5,446 nt of DNA from Paramuribaculum sp. (lineage in GTDB: Bacteria > Bacteroidota > Bacteroidia > Bacteroidales > Muribaculaceae), in NCBI GenBank assembly GCA_029051835.1, contig JAIDKJ010000370.1, positions 1-5,446 of the forward strand. Direction: 5' to 3'. Position 1 is the first letter of the stretch, and each line of letters begins with the position of its first letter. The position numbers were made by a program, and so were the translations under genes. The notes beneath the pieces are model-generated. The model ran no database searches and had not been told where the DNA came from. It saw nothing but the letters and a program-made list of their open reading frames with translations. Positions 1 through 5,446 of this stretch are shown piece after piece.

Positions 1-858
1 GCCATAACCGAAGCCGTCAAAGAGATACGTCAGCATCACCGGTCGACACCAATCCTCGTCATAAGCGACGAAAAAGCATTGCAGACTGTCTGCGACTCGA
101 TCGGAAACACCCCGACCGCTCCCCTCCACCGCCTTGCCTGCCCCGACACACGACGAGCCGTCAGCACCATAGAAACCACCGTCAGGGAGATACTCGGAAT
201 GAAGCAAGGCTCCGCTCCGACCACCGTCGAAGTCAGCCAGCGACGCGACATAGGCGCCTACGACTGGCATCAGCGACACCTCGACATATGCCACCACATC
301 GACAGCGCACGGCCATCCAACCTGCTGATCGGCAACTCAATCGTACACTATTGGGGCGGAAAGCCCGGAAACAGGCGCGTCAACGGCCCCGACACATGGC
401 GCAAGGTCATGGAGCCTGAAGTATTCGTCTTTAGTGGTTGCGGTGTGGACAGGATTGAAAATGTGCTATGGCGCATATACCACGGCGAGATCGACCACAC
501 CGCTGCCGACAACATCGTAGTGATGATCGGCACCAACAACCTCGCGTCGAGCACCCCCGACGAAATATGCGAAGGCATCGGACATCTCATCGAAGCCATC
601 GGCCTCAGGCAGCCCCGGGCAAGGATCATACTCGTAGGACTGCTTCCACGGCGCAAGCTCGAGCCGACTGTGGCCCGGCTCAACCAGTCGCTTGAACAAA
701 TCGCCGCCGAAAAAGAAGCAAGCTACATCAACCCCGGAAAACTGATGCTCCTCCCCAACGGGAAGATCGACGAAAGCCTGTTTCTCGACGGACTCCACCC
801 CAACGACAGAGGATATGCCATCATAGCCCCGCATATTGTGGCTGCCATGAAGCGCTGA
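1..858 (+). CDS. SGNH/GDSL-family hydrolase, 5' end outside the window
   Basis: The frame is open from base 1 to the TGA at 856-858 (285 visible residues), so the gene begins upstream; an internal TTG at 79 is not a convincing start. Numbering from base 1, the C-terminal domain carries the SGNH blocks: block I IGNSI with nucleophile Ser113, block II around Gly146, block III GTNN with Asn179, and block V DGLHP with Asp263 and His266. Together these supply the Ser-His-Asp triad and oxyanion residues of esterases related to the PAF-acetylhydrolase group. Block I reads GNS rather than GDS, a variant I recall in Bacteroidales homologues. Before it is a YDWHQRH segment (residues 87-93), which I recall from two-domain Bacteroidales SGNH proteins. 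Residues 1-70 may be the tail of a first, degenerate SGNH domain. The likely role is deacylation of a glycan or other ester; the substrate is unknown. The next gene downstream is a GH95 glycosidase, but a separate promoter lies between them. Confidence 0.87.
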   Translation, partial: AITEAVKEIRQHHRSTPILVISDEKALQTVCDSIGNTPTAPLHRLACPDTRRAVSTIETTVREILGMKQGSAPTTVEVSQRRDIGAYDWHQRHLDICHHIDSARPSNLLIGNSIVHYWGGKPGNRRVNGPDTWRKVMEPEVFVFSGCGVDRIENVLWRIYHGEIDHTAADNIVVMIGTNNLASSTPDEICEGIGHLIEAIGLRQPRARIILVGLLPRRKLEPTVARLNQSLEQIAAEKEASYINPGKLMLLPNGKIDESLFLDGLHPNDRGYAIIAPHIVAAMKR

Positions 859-869
859 AACCATTGACA

Positions 870-887
870 CGACATAAACGACATAAA
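870..887 (+). repeat. 9-bp tandem duplication CGACATAAA x2
   Basis: Two perfect adjacent copies of CGACATAAA lie at 870-878 and 879-887, just after the SGNH stop codon and upstream of the GH95 promoter. The repeat is short and could be chance or a small replication-slippage duplication. No function is visible. Confidence 0.4.
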
Positions 888-900
888 AATACTTAAACTA

Positions 901-932
901 TTGCAAAATTCGGCACTCATTAAGTAACTTTG
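901..932 (+). promoter_or_regulatory. Bacteroidetes-type promoter for the GH95 gene
   Basis: TAACTTTG at 925-932 matches the Bacteroidetes sigma-ABfr -7 consensus TAnnTTTG. TTG at 901-903 lies 21 bases upstream and fits the -33 element. Transcription would start near 938-942, giving a leader of about 40 bases before the ATG at 981. The AT-rich stretch stands out from GC-rich surroundings. No operator palindrome is evident. Confidence 0.7.
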
Positions 933-960
933 TAGAATCACTTACCCGGGGCACCGCTCC

Positions 961-984
961 ATGAAAAAACATTTCACAGCATGA
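961..984 (+). other. Seven-codon mini-ORF (MKKHFTA) overlapping the GH95 start
   Basis: ATG at 961 opens a frame that ends at TGA 982-984 and overlaps the GH95 ATG at 981 as ATGA. It lies within the predicted transcript. It may be a leader peptide translationally coupled to the GH95 gene, or a former start codon now out of frame: its peptide resembles the first residues of the C11 lipoprotein at 3603 (MKRHLTA), and one added base near 980 would join it to the GH95 signal peptide. Either reading is inference. Confidence 0.3.
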
Positions 985-2747
985 CTTTCAAAACACTCAT
1001 CGCATCGATAGCGCTGATTCCCGTGGCGGCTCTTGCCGGATGCGGCGACCGGAAGGCACCGATGCCCTCGGCCGACGAATACATCGCCGGCAACTCCATC
1101 TGGTTTGACACCCCGACATCATCGCAGACGAGCGAGCCATGGAAAACCGATGACTTTTCAGGCTCTCCGGTCAATCCCGACAGAGAGTGGGAATCGCGTT
1201 CGCTCCCCATCGGCAACGGCTCTCTGGGCGGATCGATACTCGGATCAGTAGCGAGAGAACGAGTGGTAATCAACGAAAAAACGCTATGGATGGGCGGCCC
1301 GGGATCAGGAGCCGAACAGTACTGGGCCATGAACCGCAAGGTCAACCCGGCCACACTCGACTCTATCCGCCAACTGCTCGTAAATGGCGACAAAGCTACT
1401 GCCGGACGAATGGTGTCGGCTGAATTCCGCGGCACGGTCGGCTACGACCGCCAACGCTTCGGCACCTACACCGAGATGGGTGAAATACTTGTAGCCACCG
1501 CCATCGACGAATCGGCCGTGAGCGACTACCGCCGCGTGCTCAACATCGACAAATCAGTGGCGCTCGTAAGCTTCACCGCCGACAGCGTCAGATATGCGCG
1601 CCGCTACTTCTGCTCCTACCCCGACAGCGTCATGGTGTGGCGCTTCCAGTCGGAGGGCGGACAGCAGAACCTTGAGCTGGCATTCGCCACCCCCCAGACC
1701 AGCGACAAAGTGACTGCCGAGGAGGGCAACAGCCTCCTCTATCAGGGGCACCTCGACAACAACGGCATGCGTTGGGCGCTCCGCATCGAGGCCCGTCTCA
1801 ACGGAGCCGGTACCGTCAAGGCCGACGCCGAAACCCGCACACTGACCGTAAGCGGCGCCGACGACGTGGAATTTCTCATAGCCGGCGATACCGACTACCG
1901 CATGAACTTCGATCCCGATCCGACCGATCCCAAGGCATTTGTGGGCGCCGACCCGGCCATTACGGTCAACAATATCATCAACGCGGCCTCACGCAAGAGC
2001 TACGACAAGCTCTACGCCGACCATCTCGCCGACTACAGCAACCTCTACGACAGAGTGAAGCTCGCCATCAACCCCGGAGAGCAACGCCCCGCCCCGCTCC
2101 CCACCGACCGGCGTCTGGCCGCCTACCGCGACAGCGCGACCGACCACGGACTGGAAGAAACCTACTTCAACTTCGGCCGATACCTGCTCATATCATCGTC
2201 GCGCCCCGGCAACATGCCCGCCAACCTGCAGGGCATCTGGCACAACAATCTCGACGGACCCTGGCGCGTGGACTACCACAACAACATCAACGTGCAGATG
2301 AACTACTGGCCCGCCACCTCGACCAACCTGCTCGAATGCTTCGAACCATACATCGACTATATCCACGGACTCGTAAAACCGGGTGAAACCACCGCCCGCA
2401 ACTATTGGAACGCCCGCGGATGGACAGCCGGCATCTCCACCAACATATTCGGCTTCACGGCACCGCTCAATTCGGGCGACATGACGTGGAACTACAATCC
2501 GAGCGCCGGACCATGGCTCGCATCGCAGATATGGGAATATTACGACTACACCCGCGACACCGACTGGCTTCGCGAAACGGGCTATCCCATCATAAAGTCG
2601 AGCGCCGACTTTGCCGCCGACCTGCTCTACAAGACCGGCGACACTTACACCGCCGCACCGAGCTATTCGCCCGAGCACGGCCAGTGCGACCGCGGAGCCA
2701 CCTACGCCAACGCCGTCACACGCGAGATTCTGTTTTTTTATTTTTAG
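981..2747 (+). CDS. GH95 lipoprotein, N-terminal 588 residues up to the amber codon
   Basis: ATG at 981 is chosen because it begins a lipoprotein signal peptide: a short n-region with Lys4, a hydrophobic run from residue 5 to 17, and the lipobox LAGC with Cys21. No in-frame ATG lies between it and the promoter. After a linker, the family's N-terminal domain begins near residue 40; LPIGNGSLGG (75-84) and INEKTLWMGG (97-106) are hallmark GH95 segments. Residues from about 335 enter the helical catalytic barrel, with RPGNMPANLQGIW, the NINVQMNYWP motif (Asn435, Asn437) and SPEHG (Glu565). The last four residues, FFYF, come from the T-rich tract and match no family motif I know. On its own this product lacks the rest of the barrel, the catalytic Asp and the C-terminal domain, so it is probably inactive. 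Confidence 0.85.
   Translation: MTFKTLIASIALIPVAALAGCGDRKAPMPSADEYIAGNSIWFDTPTSSQTSEPWKTDDFSGSPVNPDREWESRSLPIGNGSLGGSILGSVARERVVINEKTLWMGGPGSGAEQYWAMNRKVNPATLDSIRQLLVNGDKATAGRMVSAEFRGTVGYDRQRFGTYTEMGEILVATAIDESAVSDYRRVLNIDKSVALVSFTADSVRYARRYFCSYPDSVMVWRFQSEGGQQNLELAFATPQTSDKVTAEEGNSLLYQGHLDNNGMRWALRIEARLNGAGTVKADAETRTLTVSGADDVEFLIAGDTDYRMNFDPDPTDPKAFVGADPAITVNNIINAASRKSYDKLYADHLADYSNLYDRVKLAINPGEQRPAPLPTDRRLAAYRDSATDHGLEETYFNFGRYLLISSSRPGNMPANLQGIWHNNLDGPWRVDYHNNINVQMNYWPATSTNLLECFEPYIDYIHGLVKPGETTARNYWNARGWTAGISTNIFGFTAPLNSGDMTWNYNPSAGPWLASQIWEYYDYTRDTDWLRETGYPIIKSSADFAADLLYKTGDTYTAAPSYSPEHGQCDRGATYANAVTREILFFYF
2731..2747 (+). other. T-rich tract carrying the in-frame TAG that breaks the GH95 gene
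   Basis: A run of seven T, one A and five T (2733-2745) followed by AG sits in otherwise GC-rich coding sequence; only 2 of 17 bases are G or C. It spells Phe-Phe-Tyr-Phe-stop. The frame before it and the frame after it are the same, and by recalled family pattern the number of codons between GATY and the following helix looks normal, so the tract seems to replace codons rather than insert or delete them. No stem-loop precedes it, so it does not look like an intrinsic terminator. Confidence 0.75.
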
Positions 2748-2756
2748 GCTTCCACC

Positions 2757-3461
2757 GTGATCGACACCGATCCGCAGTCGGTCAAAGAATGGCAGGGACT
2801 TCTCGACAGCATCAGCCCTTACCGCATAGGCAGCCACGGCCAGCTTCAGGAATGGAGCGACGACATTGACGATCCCAACGACCGTCACCGCCACACCAAC
2901 CACCTGTTCGGACTCCATCCCGGACGCTCGATCAACGCCATGACCGACACCCTGCTGGCCGACGCGGCCCGCCAGACACTCCGCGAACGCGGCGACGCGG
3001 CCACCGGCTGGAGCATGGGATGGAAACTCAACCACTGGGCACGCCTCTTTGACGGCGACCACGCCTATACGCTCTTCAAGAATCTGCTGCGCCAAGGCAC
3101 TGCCGACAATCTCTGGGACGTACACCCGCCATTCCAGATCGACGGCAACTTCGGCGGCACGGCCGGCATAGCCGAACTGTTCATGCAGAGCCACACCGGC
3201 ACGATCAACCTGCTCCCGGCTCTCCCGTCGGACTGGGCCGACAGCCAGATAGAAGGACTGCTCGCGAGAGGCAATTTCGAAGTATCGGTGTATGCGCGCG
3301 ACGGCCGGCTCGACCACGCGCTCATCAAGTCGGGCAAGGGAGGACGGTGCAAGATCGCCTACCGCGGACTTGAAACATCGGTCGACACCAAGCCCGGCGA
3401 CGTAGTCCGCGTCACAGCCGACACCGAAACAGGCACCCTCACAGCGACCACCGAACGCTGA
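2757..3461 (+). CDS. GH95 C-terminal portion after the amber codon (catalytic Asp and C-terminal domain)
   Basis: This frame is open from 2748 and directly continues the upstream GH95 reading frame. The GTG at 2757 is only the first possible restart, 9 bases after the TAG, with no clear ribosome binding site. The 234 residues contain the second half of the catalytic barrel: PYRIGSHGQLQEW, HRHTNHLFGLHPG, TGWSMGWKLNHWARL and PPFQIDGNFGGTAGIAE, whose Asp (codon 3141-3143) matches the catalytic Asp766 of AfcA. The LLPALP segment then leads into a C-terminal beta domain, with an end near the normal family length. The conserved motifs show no further stops or gaps, which argues against long decay. 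It has no signal peptide and is unlikely to fold alone. It is best read as the rest of the same gene; independent translation would need reinitiation. Confidence 0.75.
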   Translation: MIDTDPQSVKEWQGLLDSISPYRIGSHGQLQEWSDDIDDPNDRHRHTNHLFGLHPGRSINAMTDTLLADAARQTLRERGDAATGWSMGWKLNHWARLFDGDHAYTLFKNLLRQGTADNLWDVHPPFQIDGNFGGTAGIAELFMQSHTGTINLLPALPSDWADSQIEGLLARGNFEVSVYARDGRLDHALIKSGKGGRCKIAYRGLETSVDTKPGDVVRVTADTETGTLTATTER

Positions 3462-3467
3462 CAACTA

Positions 3468-3496
3468 CGGCCTGAGGGACACCACCCTCTCGGCCG
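3468..3496 (+). other. Stem-loop just after the GH95 stop codon
   Basis: CGGCC (3468-3472) pairs with GGCCG (3492-3496), and GAGGG (3474-3478) with CCCTC (3485-3489). The two stems are separated by a 1x2 internal loop and closed by the hexaloop ACACCA. It starts 6 bases after the GH95 stop and has no T run, so it may protect the mRNA 3' end or help termination together with the next hairpin. Confidence 0.5.
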
Positions 3497-3510
3497 CCAC
3501 AAACCCACAG

Positions 3511-3546
3511 CCATGCCCCGCACCACCGACGCGGGGCATGGTTTTT
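3511..3546 (+). terminator. Rho-independent terminator of the GH95 gene
   Basis: A perfect 11-bp stem, CCATGCCCCGC (3511-3521) with GCGGGGCATGG (3531-3541), encloses a 9-base loop and is followed at once by TTTTT (3542-3546). This is a strong intrinsic terminator on the + strand. It ends the GH95 unit and separates it from the promoter about 20 bases further on. Confidence 0.9.
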
Positions 3547-3575
3547 CGGTATCTGCGGCAAAATTCGTAACTTTG
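3544..3575 (+). promoter_or_regulatory. Bacteroidetes-type promoter for the C11 peptidase and MscS genes
   Basis: TAACTTTG at 3568-3575 matches the -7 consensus TAnnTTTG and lies 27 bases upstream of the ATG at 3603, giving a leader of about 20 bases. The -33 element is weak; TTTCGG near 3544-3549 is at about the right distance and overlaps the T tail of the terminator. The word GCAAAATTCG directly precedes the -7 box (3558-3567) and also occurs in the GH95 promoter region (903-912). Confidence 0.65.
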
Positions 3576-3602
3576 CACCATCTCCGACAACTTCACACAC
3601 AC

Positions 3603-4799
3603 ATGAAAAGACATCTTACAGCCACACTACTCATAGCATTGCTGGCGATCATCACGGCCGCAACAATGCAATCATGCTCCGGATCGGAGCCTGATCCCAT
3701 ACCCGAACCCGAAACCCTCGACCGCACCATACTCGTCTACATGGTGGCCGACAACAACCTCGGCTCATATTATCACATCGACGACGACAACATCGCGCAG
3801 ATGGAGGAAGCCGCACGTGCCGGACACCTCAACGGAGGCAATCTGGTGGTGTATCACGACGGAGCTTCGTCCGCGCCCGAACTACGAGTCATCACTCCCG
3901 AACAGACCACCGTGGCAAAGACCTATTCGGAGGACGAATCAAGCCTGTCGGTCAGCCGAATGCAGCAGGTGATCGAAGACGTGCGCACCCTCTTTCCCGC
4001 CACAGAGCGCGGACTCGTCATGTGGAGCAACGGCACAGGATGGCTCGACGACACCGCATCGCGCTCCACGGCATCGACCTACTCTTTCGGACTGGACGAC
4101 AACTCCTCGTCAGGACGTGCCACGATGAAAATCACATCGCTCGCCCAGGCTCTCGACGGAGAGGATTTCGACTTCATCTACTTCGACTGCTGCCTCATGG
4201 CCAGTGTCGAAGTGGCCTACCAGCTGCGTACGGCCACCAAAGCCATCATATCGTCGGCCACCGAACTGCCCATCGAAGGAATGCCCTATTCGGTCAACAT
4301 CCCCGCCATGTTCGAGCCAGAACTCGACCTTGCGCAGATCGCCGCCAACACGCTCGACTTCTATCTCGGGCCATCGGCACAATACAACTATTGCAGCATC
4401 TCCGTAGTGATGACAGAGCCGCTGCAGCAGCTCGCCCAAGCCACCGCCGAGATAATGCGCACCGGAGCCACTCCGCCGGCCAACTACATCAGAGTGCCGT
4501 ATTTCCGCCGCACCGTCCCCTCCTACACATGGGACATGGCCGACTATATCCGCGCCCTGCCGGTCGACCGCCGGCTCCTCGACGCATGGAACGAAGCCTT
4601 CGCCCGCACCGTCATCTACGCCGGAGCCACACCGCAGAGCTACGGACTCGACATGAGCCGCCACACCGGACTCGGATGCTTCATACCCTCGATCACCACC
4701 GACACCCAGGGCCGGAAATCGATCAAGTGGTACAACCACCGCGACCTCGACTGGCATAGCGACGTCACATCGCTCAACCCCTCCTACAACATCGACTGA
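3603..4799 (+). CDS. Clostripain-family (peptidase C11) lipoprotein, probable pseudoenzyme
   Basis: The start is set at ATG 3603, because the earlier in-frame ATG at 3513 lies inside the terminator stem, and 3603 opens a lipoprotein signal peptide (MKRH, hydrophobic 8-21, MQSC with Cys25). The 398-residue protein follows the C11 fold of Bacteroidales homologues: TILVYMVADNNL (42-53), a LVVYHDG strand, GLVMWSNGTGWL, then FDFIYFDCCLMASVEVAYQL, and a C-terminal region rich in Tyr and Trp. Active C11 peptidases use a His-Cys dyad, with His in a W-[SD]-H-G segment and Cys in a D-x-C-L-M segment. Here the Cys is present (Cys197) but the His position is Asn143 (codon AAC, 4029-4031). Family members cleave after Arg or Lys; this one may be inactive or have altered chemistry. 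It is exported and lipid-anchored, and the MscS-type gene follows 20 bases downstream. Confidence 0.85.
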   Translation: MKRHLTATLLIALLAIITAATMQSCSGSEPDPIPEPETLDRTILVYMVADNNLGSYYHIDDDNIAQMEEAARAGHLNGGNLVVYHDGASSAPELRVITPEQTTVAKTYSEDESSLSVSRMQQVIEDVRTLFPATERGLVMWSNGTGWLDDTASRSTASTYSFGLDDNSSSGRATMKITSLAQALDGEDFDFIYFDCCLMASVEVAYQLRTATKAIISSATELPIEGMPYSVNIPAMFEPELDLAQIAANTLDFYLGPSAQYNYCSISVVMTEPLQQLAQATAEIMRTGATPPANYIRVPYFRRTVPSYTWDMADYIRALPVDRRLLDAWNEAFARTVIYAGATPQSYGLDMSRHTGLGCFIPSITTDTQGRKSIKWYNHRDLDWHSDVTSLNPSYNID

Positions 4800-4819
4800 A
4801 AACATAACACAGACTGATA

Positions 4820-5446
4820 ATGAATCTTTACAAACTGCTCTCACAGATACCCCTGTCGCTCCCGTCCGACTCCATTCCGACTCCGGCGCAGGATCTCAAG
4901 GCACTGAAATCGCTATCGTTCGACGAACTGATCAACCGCATGGTGTCGGGACTCATCGAATTTGCCATCCATCTTGCGATAGCCATAGTGGTGTTCTATG
5001 CCGGCAAATTCGTCATCAAGCGCCTCTTCACCATCACCGCCACCATCCTCCACCGGCGCAACGTCGAGCAATCGCTGACCACATTCGTGCTGAGCCTTAT
5101 CAGGATATTGCTCTACTTCATACTGATCATCACCGTGATCGGCATTCTGGGCATCAACACCTCGTCGTTCCTGGCCGTATTCGCATCGGTCGGCGTCGCA
5201 ATAGGTATGGCATTGAGCGGCACCCTCCAGAACTTCGCCGGAGGCGTGCTCATAATGCTCCTCAAGCCCTACCGCATCGGCGACTATATCGAAGCGCAGG
5301 GATTTGCCGGAACAGTGACAGAGATACAGATATTCCACACCATCATCTGCACCCCCGACAACAAATCGATCATAATCCCCAACGGCGGACTCTCCACCGG
5401 AAGCATCAACAACTGGTCGCGTCAGGAATACCGCCGGGTGCAGTGG
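4820..5446 (+). CDS. MscS-family small-conductance mechanosensitive channel, 3' end outside the window
   Basis: ATG at 4820 opens a frame that runs without a stop to the last base (209 codons), 20 bases after the C11 stop. No TAnnTTTG box lies in the gap, so co-transcription with the C11 gene is likely. After a 35-residue N-terminal segment there are three membrane helices at about 43-66, 86-112 and 115-148. The third is the pore helix: ASVGVAIGMALSGTLQNFAGG has the Gly/Ala packing pattern of E. coli MscS TM3. KPYRIGDYIE (149-158), GTVTEIQIFHT (164-174) and IIIPNG (184-189) then mark the start of the cytoplasmic beta domain, ending with NNWSRQ. These match the E. coli MscS order closely. The protein should sit in the inner membrane and release solutes on osmotic downshock. 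The visible part lacks the remaining cytoplasmic vestibule only because the window ends. Confidence 0.93.
   Translation, partial: MNLYKLLSQIPLSLPSDSIPTPAQDLKALKSLSFDELINRMVSGLIEFAIHLAIAIVVFYAGKFVIKRLFTITATILHRRNVEQSLTTFVLSLIRILLYFILIITVIGILGINTSSFLAVFASVGVAIGMALSGTLQNFAGGVLIMLLKPYRIGDYIEAQGFAGTVTEIQIFHTIICTPDNKSIIIPNGGLSTGSINNWSRQEYRRVQW

Larger units (their letters stand above)
981..3461 (+). pseudogene. GH95 glycoside hydrolase (alpha-L-fucosidase type), whole locus interrupted by an in-frame amber codon
   Basis: Read through the TAG at 2745-2747, this locus encodes about 826 residues, the normal size of a GH95 enzyme. It shows an N-terminal beta-rich domain, an (alpha/alpha)6 barrel and a C-terminal beta domain without gaps. 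The expected catalytic residues are present when compared with Bifidobacterium AfcA (Asn421/Asn423, Glu566, Asp766): Asn435 and Asn437 in NINVQMNYW, Glu565 in SPEHG, and Asp721 in QIDGNFGG. Asp721 lies after the stop, so the truncated product has the acid but not the base-side residue. The family removes terminal alpha-1,2-L-fucose or alpha-L-galactose from glycans. The lipoprotein signal suggests the periplasm or cell surface. No frameshift is needed to join the halves. The stop could be a true null mutation, a read-through codon, or an assembly error; the sequence cannot decide between them. Confidence 0.8.

Noticed and set aside
331..339. GNS instead of GDS in SGNH block I as a loss of function
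   Set aside because: The nucleophile Ser and the other blocks are intact, and I recall Asn at this position in Bacteroidales homologues, so it is not evidence of inactivation.
2733..2747. Programmed frameshifting or slippage on the T7 run restoring full-length GH95
   Set aside because: The upstream and downstream frames are already the same and the TAG is in that frame. Any slip that avoids the TAG leaves the GH95 frame, and compensating slips in the two T runs still recreate the TAG.
2731..2750. T-rich tract as a transcription terminator inside GH95
   Set aside because: I could find no stable GC-rich stem directly upstream, and the tract lies in mid-gene with conserved coding on both sides.
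1..3461. Polysaccharide utilisation locus or other defined multi-gene system
   Set aside because: Only an SGNH hydrolase and a GH95 gene are visible; there is no SusC/SusD pair, sensor-regulator or transporter in the window.
2193..3464. Long minus-strand open frame of 423 codons opposite the GH95 gene
   Set aside because: It is a shadow of a GC-rich coding strand: no recognisable domain, strongly biased composition, and it lies opposite clear GH95 motifs. The + strand T-rich tract is simply read as Lys-rich codons on this strand.
3513..3602. An upstream in-frame ATG as the start of the C11 gene
   Set aside because: It sits inside the terminator stem and upstream of the promoter, and would add 30 residues before a clear lipoprotein signal peptide at 3603.
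4110..4844. Minus-strand open frame of 244 codons opposite the C11 gene
   Set aside because: It runs opposite conserved C11 motifs, has no domain signature, and has the low-complexity Val/Gly/Asp composition typical of antisense shadows.
4913..5338. Minus-strand open frame of 141 codons near the window end
   Set aside because: It is antisense to the MscS transmembrane region, whose + strand reading matches E. coli MscS motif by motif.
1..5446. CRISPR arrays, tRNA or rRNA genes, insertion sequences
   Set aside because: No spaced repeats, cloverleaf-like segments, rRNA signatures, transposase motifs or terminal inverted repeats were seen on either strand.

Overview
The window looks like chromosomal DNA of a GC-rich member of the Bacteroidales, perhaps Muribaculaceae or a relative (inference). 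The evidence is two copies of the Bacteroidetes -7 promoter word TAnnTTTG (both TAACTTTG), weak or absent Shine-Dalgarno sequences, several lipoprotein signal peptides, and a gene set typical of gut Bacteroidales. All genes lie on the + strand.

Layout. (1) Positions 1-858 hold the 3' part of an SGNH/GDSL hydrolase gene, cut by the window edge; a catalytic SGNH domain follows what looks like the tail of another domain. (2) Positions 859-980 are an intergenic region with a good promoter and a 7-codon mini-ORF that overlaps the next start. (3) Positions 981-3461 are a GH95-family glycoside hydrolase lipoprotein gene (alpha-L-fucosidase type), interrupted by an in-frame TAG inside an abrupt T-rich tract at 2731-2747. 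The rest of the gene continues in the same frame. (4) Positions 3462-3602 hold two stem-loops, the second a textbook intrinsic terminator, followed by a second promoter. (5) Positions 3603-4799 are a clostripain-family (peptidase C11) lipoprotein whose expected catalytic His is Asn. (6) From 4820 to the window end is a small MscS-type mechanosensitive channel, cut by the window edge and probably co-transcribed with the C11 gene.

How they fit. The SGNH esterase and the GH95 enzyme could both act on decorated glycans (deacylation and removal of terminal fucose or galactose), but no SusC/SusD pair, sulfatase or regulator is visible, so a polysaccharide utilisation locus is not shown. The terminator and second promoter separate the carbohydrate genes from the C11/MscS pair.

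I found no clear new multi-gene system. The points most worth a second look are the length-preserving T-rich amber lesion in the GH95 gene and the His-to-Asn change in the C11 protein.
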